A DNA stretch of 64,000 nucleotides from Valencia hispanica. Its lineage: Eukaryota; Chordata; Actinopteri; Cyprinodontiformes; Valenciidae. The notes below the pieces were generated by a model, which did not search any database, was not told where the DNA came from, and saw nothing but the letters and a program-made list of their open reading frames with translations. Made by a program: the position numbers and the translations under genes. How positions within the stretch are numbered: the first letter of the stretch is position 1; each line of letters begins with the position of its first letter. Positions 12,601 through 64,000 of the stretch are shown piece after piece. The stretch spans positions 1,720,001-1,784,000 of the forward strand of contig OY747707.1 in the NCBI GenBank assembly GCA_963556495.2, written 5' to 3'.

Positions 12601-13027
12601 CTATAGAACCTCCAGTAGCCTATAGAACCTCTTCCAGTAGCCTATAGAACCTCCAGCAGCCTCTAGAACCTCTTCCAGTAGCCTATAGAACCTCCAGCAG
12701 CCTATAGAACCTCCAGTAGCCTATAGAACCTCAAGAAGCCTGTAGAACCTCTTCCAGTAGCCTATAGAACCTCTTCCAGTAGCCTATAGAACCTCCAGTA
12801 GCCTATAGAACCTCTTCCAGTAGCCTATAGAACCTCCAGTAGCCTATAGAACCTCTTCCAGTAGCCTATAGAACCTCCAGCAGCCTCTAGAACCTCTTCC
12901 AGTAGCCTATAGAACCTCCAGCAGCCTGTAGAACCTCTTCAAGTAGCCTATAGAACCTCCAGAAGCCAGTAGAACCTCTTCCAGTAGCCTATAGAACCTC
13001 CAGTAGCCTATAGAACCCCCTTCAGTA
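6611..13027. repeat. 6.4-kb minisatellite of 19- and 22-bp units with higher-order structure
   Basis: The unit is CCTATAGAACCTCCAGTAG (19 bp) or the same with CTT inserted after CCTC (22 bp). By length there are about 320 units. Units often run 19+19+22, giving a 60-bp repeat: 11821-11880 and 11881-11940 are identical. Larger blocks are copied: 8341-8940 matches 10021-10620 with about 4 differences, 8941-9240 matches 10681-10980 with about 2, and 7141-7410 matches 9241-9510 with about 4. Unit variants (CCCATAG, GCATATAG, GAACGTC, CCGATAG) mark the blocks. It lies in the putative first intron of hecw2. The 60-bp period keeps long minus-strand frames open; I do not regard them as genes. Confidence 0.98.
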
Positions 13028-14276
13028 CCAGATGGTTCCTAGGTTGATGAGTAGACACAGTTGCTCCTCTCAGGACTGTTTTCTTCCTGACCTGGCGCTG
13101 TGCTAGTAAGCTGAATATAGTCCTGTTCTTCTGCATGTTCTGATGATGACCACATGATCAGAACTTCTGGTCTCCATGACTGATGATGACGATTTCTTCT
13201 CCCACTGAGCGTTAGAATCTGCTCCAGCTCCACCGGCTGACGTTTATTATGCTTCACAGCCCTGACAAAACATTGTCAGCTCATATTGTGTGCGTCTGAC
13301 TCAGCGTGGCGCCGTCTCTCTGCCCTGAGGTGTGTGAGAGACAGGAAACATAAACAGCCATAATGCAGCAGTCACACAGGGAACACCTGACAGGACAGGT
13401 TTCTACTCATGTCCCAAACACCATCACATTCTCATTACAGCCTTCTAGATCTGCTTCGGTGCAGAGAACGTTCTCCAAAGATGGGCTGTTCATGTTTCTT
13501 CTTGCCTGCTGCTGGTTTGTAGGATCACAGAGTCTCCATCCTTTCATACCCGACAGAGGTTAGCGTCACTTTCCCTGCCTGATTTGTTTGCTTCCTGGGA
13601 ATCAATCGGTAAACCGGGTCAAGCTGCAGAGCAGAGAAGTTGGGATAATAACAGGAGGAAAACCTCTGGATCACATCCAGGTTGCTTCGTTTCTTCACCC
13701 GAGGAGATATTTTTAGTGTTTGGCTGCTTGTTTGGCTCCTCATCTCTTCTATTTTTGACCACACCTCCCTCTGCACATCTGTGTTAGACGTTGGAGGACG
13801 AATTTAAGGCCGGCCAAAGGAGCTGTTACATAACCACTGTGAAGTTATGCGTGCATGCATCTGTTTCCTTCCTGCCGGTGGATGTGGCCTCGCCCAGCAG
13901 GAGCTGCTGCACGGCGGTGCTTCAGAGCTGCTCGGCCACGTGAGCTGGATTTACGTATCCCTGCATCTGTGATGAAGGTTTTATTCTCTCGTAAATCCCT
14001 GTCTGAGGGTGTTTTTCTGTGTGTGTGTGTGAGATGAGGCCACGCTCCGGTAATCTCGTTGAGTCAGGGACGTCCAGGCTTTCCTTGACTCTGATGCATC
14101 AGATCTCGTTTCAGCTTCATTCCTGGGAAAACACAGAGATGCTGATCGACAACGCGCTGTGCCCTCTTTTAATTTGAAAGGTTTTATGTGTCATATGAGA
14201 GACGATAAGTAAAATCCTTTTGGTTGTTTCCAGAAAATGAAATGAAGGAAACAACCACAGATAAACACAGCAACAC
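13028..14276. other. Intron DNA, no gene seen
   Basis: Unique-looking sequence of ordinary composition. The short frames at 13039-14037 on both strands show no motif or splice structure I can support. Confidence 0.5.
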
Positions 14277-14402
14277 ATCGGTTTGGATCATGGTTGTATT
14301 GATGACCCAGTTTGGACCAAGCTTCAGTGGTGGGACAGACGGACTCAAGTTTCACTCTAGAAAACTCTGATCTATAGAGGAGATCCAGGTCCAGAGGCTG
14401 CA
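14277..14402 (-). mobile_element. Tc1-like fragment next to the LINE 3' end
   Basis: The sequence runs from CAGTTTGGACC through CACTCTAGAAAACTCTGATC to AGAGGAGATCCAGGTCC. It resembles 61925-62045 (ACTCTAGAAAACTTT, AGAGAAGATCCTGGTCC), which belongs to a Tc1-like relic on the minus strand. Only this short piece is present, abutting the LINE. Confidence 0.5.
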
Positions 14403-17143
14403 GAACCCATCCATTCCCTCCATCTATTTTCTTCCGCTTATTCGGGGTCGGGTCGCGGGGGCAGCAGCCTAAGCAACGAGACCCAGACTTCCCTCTCCCC
14501 AGCCACTTGTTCCAGCTCCTTGGGAGGAACCCCAAGGCGTTGGGGTCCTTCCCCTCCACTTGGGGAAGGACCCCATCCCCGACCCGGAGAAGGCACCCCA
14601 CCCTTTTCCGGCTCAAGACCACGGTCTCGGATTTGGAGGTGCTGATTCTCATCCCAGCCGCTTCACACTGGGCTGCGAACCGCTCCAGGGAAAGCTGTAG
14701 ATCACGCTCCGATGAAGCCAACAGGACCACGTCATCTCCAAAAAGCAGAGACCCGATCCTGAGGCCACCAAAACGGATCCCCTCAACGCCTTGGCTGTGC
14801 CTAGAAATCCTGTCCATAAAAGTTATGAACAGGATCGGTGACAAAGGGCAACCTTGGCGGAGTCCAACTCTCACCGGAAACAAGCCCGACTTACTGCCGG
14901 CAATGCGAACCAAACTCTGGCACCGGTTGTACAGGGACCTAACAGCCCGTATCAAGGGGCCCGGTACCCCATACTCCCGGAGTACCCCCCACAGGGACCC
15001 CCGAGGGACACGGTCAAACGCCTTCGCCAAGTCGACAAAACACATGTAGAACGGTTGGACGAACTCCCACGCACCCTCCAGAACCCTGCTGAGGGTGTAG
15101 AGCTGGTCCAGTGTTCCACGACCAGGACGAAAACCGGATTGTTCCTCCTGGATCCGAGGATCGACTATCCGTCGGACCCTCCTCTCCAGAACCCCAGAAT
15201 AGACCTTACCAGGGAGGCTCAGAAGTGTGATCCCCCAGTAGTTGGAACACACTCTGTGGTCCCCCTTTTTAAACAGGGGGACCACCACCCCGGTCTGCCA
15301 ATCCAAGGGAACTGCCCCCGATGTCCACGCAATATTGCAGAGCCGCATTAACCAACACAGCCCCACAACATCCAGGGCCCTGAGGAACTCCGGCCGAATC
15401 TCATCCACCCCCGGAGCCTTGCCACCGAGGAGCTTTTTAACAACCTCGGTGACCTCAGCACCAGAGATTGGAGAGCCCGACTCAAAGTCCCCAAACCCTG
15501 CTTCCAGATTGGAAGGCGTGCTGGTGGGATTGAGGAGGTCTTCGAAGTATTCCATCCACCGACCCAAAACGTCCCGCGTAGAGGTCAGCAACACACCATC
15601 CCTACTATAAACAGTGTTGGTGGCAGACCGCTTCCCCCCCTTAGACGCCGGATGGTGGACCAGAATCGCTTCGAAGCCGTACGGAAGTCGTTCTCCATGG
15701 CCTCTCCAAACTCCTCCCACGCTCGAGTTTTTGTCTCAGCTACCATCCAAGCCGCATCCCGCTTGGCCTGCCGGTACCTATCAGGAGCTTCAGGGGTCCC
15801 ACAAGCCAAAAAGACCCGATAGGACTCCTTCTTCAGTCTGAGAGCATCCCTTACCGTTCGGGGGTTGCCGCCGCGACAGGCACCAACCACCTTGCAGCCA
15901 CAGCTCCGGTCACCTGCCTCGACAATGGAGGCGGGGAACATGGTCCACTCGGACTCAATGTCCCCCGCCTCCCCCGGGACGTGGTTGAAGTTCTGCCGGA
16001 GGTGTGAGTTGAAGCTCCTTCTGACAGGAGACTTTGCCAGACGTTCCCAGCAGACCCTCACAACACGTTTGGGCCTTCCAGGTCTGTCCGGCGTCCTCCC
16101 CCACCATCGGAGCCAGCTCATCACAAGGTAGTGGTCAGTGGACAGCTCAGCCCCTCTCTTCATCCGAGTGTCCAGAACATGCGGCCGCAGATCAGATGAG
16201 ACGACAACCAAGTCGATCATCGAGCTGTGGCCTAGGGTGTCCTGGTGCCAAGTGCACATATGGACACCTTTATGCCTGAACATGGTGTTTGTTCTGGACA
16301 ATCCATGACGAGCACAGAAGTCCAATAACAAAATACCATTCGGGTTCAGATCGGGGGGGCCATTCCCCCCAACCACACCCCTCCAGGTCTCACTGTCATT
16401 GCCCACGTGAGCGTTGAAGTCCCCCAGCAGAACAAGGGAGTCCCCGGGGGGAGCACTCTCCAGCACCCCCTCAAAAGACTCCAAAAAGGGTGGGTAATCT
16501 GATCTGCCGTTTGGCGCGTAAGCACAAACAACAGTCAGGACCCGTCCCCCCACCCGTAGGCGGAGGGAGGCTACCCTCTCGTTCCCCGGGGTAAACGAGA
16601 GGCTACCCTCTGGTTCACCAGGGTAAACCCCAACGTACAGGCGCCGAGATGGGGGGCAACAAGTATGCCCACCCCAGCTCGGCGCCTCTCAGCGGGGGCA
16701 ACTCCAGAGTGGAAGAGAGTCCAACCCCTCTCGAGGAGTCGGGTTCCAGAGCCAGAGCCGTGCATCGAGGTGAGTCCGACAATGTCCAGTCGAAACCTCT
16801 CAACCTCGCACACCTGCTCCGGTTCCTTCCCCACCAGGCAACGTTCCACGTCCTGAGAGCCAGCTTCTGCAGCCGAGGATCGGACCCCCAAGGTCCCCGC
16901 CTTCGGCTGCCGCCCATCCTACACTGCACCTGACTCCTATGGCCCCTCCCACAGTTGGTGAGCTCATGGAAAGGGGGACCCATGTAACCTCTTCGGGCTA
17001 AGCCCGACCGGGCCCCATGGGTAGAGGCGCGGCCACCAGGCCCTCGCCAACGTGCCCCGCCTCCAGGCCTGGCTCCAGAGGGGGGACCCAGTGACCCGTG
17101 TCCGGGTGAGGGAACACTGAATCCAATTGACTTTTCCATCATA
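14403..17143 (-). mobile_element. APE-type non-LTR retrotransposon (RTE/Rex3-like), decayed
   Basis: Read on the minus strand. The endonuclease part (16891 to 15585) has [49 protein letters not shown] and STDHYLV. Reverse transcriptase (15720 to about 14570) has KAPGVDEIRPEFLRAL, PLFKKGD, GFRPGRGTLDQLY, CFVDLAKAFDRVPRG, GLRQGCPLSP and LLFGDDVVLL. The usual FADD box is FGDD here. Frame breaks lie near 16600 (32-bp duplication) and near 15640. The region after PQVE jumps to near-terminal sequence (PRDPTPNKRKKIDG), so the RT C-terminus is deleted. The 3' end is AAGCGGAAGAAAATAGATGG. The clade is a best guess. Confidence 0.85.
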
Positions 17144-17199
17144 GGGGTCTTTTGGGCTGCACTTTGTATGATCCCTCACCTAGAACCAAATTGAGTCAC

Positions 17200-17940
<741 letters not shown>

Positions 17941-17944
17941 TTAA

Positions 17945-18700
17945 AAACACAATAAACAAGCAAAACATTACATTATAGTTTGCTATAGTAACAGTAGATC
18001 TTCAACATACTTTGGTGCTAAGCCACGTAATGATTTATAAACTAGTAAAAGTATTTAGAAGTCTATTCTCTGAGCTACAGGGAGCCAGTGTAAGGACTTT
18101 AGAACTGGGGTGATGTGCTCTACTTTCCTGGTTCTAGTGAGGAACACGAGCAGCAGCGTTCTGGATCAGCTGCAGCTGTCTGATTGACTTTTTAGGCAGA
18201 CCTGTGAAGACGCTGTTGCAGTAATCAATCCGACTAAAGATAAACGCATGGATGAGTTTTTCTAGGTCCTGTTGTGACATCAGTCCTTTAATCCTAGAAA
18301 TGTTCTTCAGGTGATAGAAGGCTGACCTTGTTATTGACCTTTATGTGACCCTGGAGGTTCAGGTCTGAGTCCATTACTACACCTAGATTTCAGGCCTGAT
18401 CTGTAGTTTCTAGCTGGATTAACTGAAGCTGTGTGCTGACTGTTGATCGTTCCTCTTTAGGTCCAAAAGTAATTACTTCTGTTTTGTTTCTGTTCAGCTG
18501 GAGAAAGTTATGACACATCCATTCATTGATTTGGTCGATGCATTTACTGGATGGGTTCAAATTCACCTGGTGACATCGTAATGCAGAGCTGAGTATCATC
18601 TGCATAGTTATGGTAGCTAATCTAATTGGTTGTTATAATCTGGGCTAGTGGGAGCATGTAGATATTAAATACGAGGGGCCCCAGGATGAAGACGGATGGC
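17945..18700 (-). mobile_element. L2-like LINE fragment, minus strand
   Basis: Minus-strand translation gives [35 protein letters not shown] and, upstream in another frame, YADDTQLS-like sequence with NIYMLPLA. These are the RT C-terminal and connector motifs of L2-type LINEs. It abuts the + strand L2 tail at about 17940, giving a tail-to-tail pair. Confidence 0.75.
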
Positions 18701-19080
18701 TCTGCAGTCATTTGGCCTCGTGGAGGCCTGGTAACCAGTTCTTAAGCTCTACAGAGGCCTAGTAACCAGCCATTAGGCTCTGGGGAGGACTGGTATCCAG
18801 TCATTCTGCCTGGTAACCAGTCACTTGATTCCAACTCTAGTTTCTTCTCTGTTTCTTCCAGGTTCCTGACCACTCTTGGGACCACACCTGTGGCTATGAC
18901 AGTCCATGAAAACCTTCAGTTTGGGTCAAGTCCTCACAGGGAACCAGATCTGAATCCTTTTAGGACCCCTCGATGTTCTTCAGACCTCCTCAGAGCTCAG
19001 CAGGCAACACCATTGCTTTGAGGATCTGCCCAGAAGCTCTTCTTCGTCTCCAAATCTTCTCTGGTTTCATCGTCCTGTAG
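18701..19080. other. Intron DNA directly upstream of coding exon 1
   Basis: Low-copy-looking sequence with three imperfect copies of a GGCCTGGTAACCAG-like motif (about 18710-18830). It ends in the pyrimidine-rich acceptor of exon 1. Confidence 0.5.
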
Positions 19081-19088
19081 CCAACAGC

Positions 19089-63239
<44,151 letters not shown>

Positions 63240-63293
63240 GTAGGAGACGTGGGTTGACCAGTGCTGCCCTCTAGTGGAAGCAACCTGCATAAA

Positions 63294-63682
<389 letters not shown>

Positions 63683-64000
63683 GGGACAGAGCGTTTTAGG
63701 CTTTAGAAAATATCCCTTAGCGTTGTCGCTATCAACATGTTGCTCGGATAAAACAGAGGAAGAGATCACAGGATCATGGAAGGAAAAAAACATCTGGACT
63801 CCATTGCAGATTCTGTGGCTTTCCTAACAGCTCGACAGCGTGGTACGGGATGCCGTTTGTAAAGTTACAGTCAAAACATTAACAGCAATCAATTCTGTTA
63901 TTCAGCCATAGTCATAAGTGAATGAAAACCGGAGTTTTTCTTTCACTTTCACTTATTTTTCTTAGTCATATTTTCACCATGTTATTCATTCATATATAAA
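63683..64000. other. Intron after exon 27
   Basis: No exon or repeat recognised. Confidence 0.5.

Noticed and set aside
6611..13027. CRISPR-like appearance of regular short repeats
   Set aside because: There are no unique spacers, all units are variants of one sequence, and the DNA is vertebrate.
14507..15351. Plus-strand frames of 120-180 codons
   Set aside because: They are antisense shadows of the minus-strand reverse transcriptase.

Overview
The window is vertebrate nuclear DNA, almost certainly from a ray-finned (teleost) fish. It holds one multi-exon gene with GT-AG introns. Introns range from 69 bp to 7.9 kb in the coding part, and the long ones are packed with fish-type Tc1/mariner relics, hAT- and Harbinger-like MITEs, foldback elements, L2-like LINEs, an APE-type LINE of the RTE/Rex3 kind, a tRNA-derived SINE and many tandem repeats. 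I cannot name the species.

The only host gene I can support is a HECW2-type HECT E3 ubiquitin ligase (NEDL2) on the + strand. I joined 27 coding exons from 19089 to 63239. They give 4323 coding bases, exactly 1441 codons, with every intron phase consistent. In order they encode the HECW N-terminal domain, a C2 domain, a long acidic linker, two WW domains separated by a helical linker, and most of the HECT domain. The gene runs off the right edge: the last stretch of the HECT C-lobe, with the catalytic cysteine, is not in the window. A GC/CpG-rich block at about 4.5-5.3 kb with a good donor (exon end 4889) is a candidate promoter and 5' non-coding exon. If so, the transcript starts there and the first intron is about 14 kb.

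Layout. 1-2.9 kb: a Tc1 relic with a hAT-like MITE nested in it and a 39-bp minisatellite grown from its transposase code, then an L2-like LINE fragment. 4.5-5.3 kb: candidate promoter. 6.6-13.0 kb: a 6.4-kb minisatellite of 19/22-bp units organised into 60-bp and larger repeats. 14.3-18.7 kb: a decayed LINE on the minus strand, then two L2-like pieces in opposite orientation, the first carrying a compound tetranucleotide microsatellite. 19.1-32.5 kb: exons 1-8 (HECW_N, C2, acidic linker), with a 554-bp foldback, a palindromic 33-bp array, a CACTGCAAAA-type MITE and Tc1 relics in the introns. 37.0-42.5 kb: exons 9-15 (acidic linker, WW1, helical linker, WW2), with a 2-kb array of about 385-bp units paired into 769-bp dimers. 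43-45.4 kb: a probable 2.4-kb hAT-like element holding a 1.2-kb foldback. 45.7-54.1 kb: exons 16-20, with a LINE-tail repeat, a SINE and a long minus-strand L2-like LINE. 56.1-63.2 kb: exons 21-27 (HECT).

I found no sign of an undescribed host gene system. The unusual material is structural: several independent tandem arrays with higher-order organisation, and unusually clear cases of satellites growing out of transposon or LINE sequence. Family names for repeats rest on motif recognition without database comparison.
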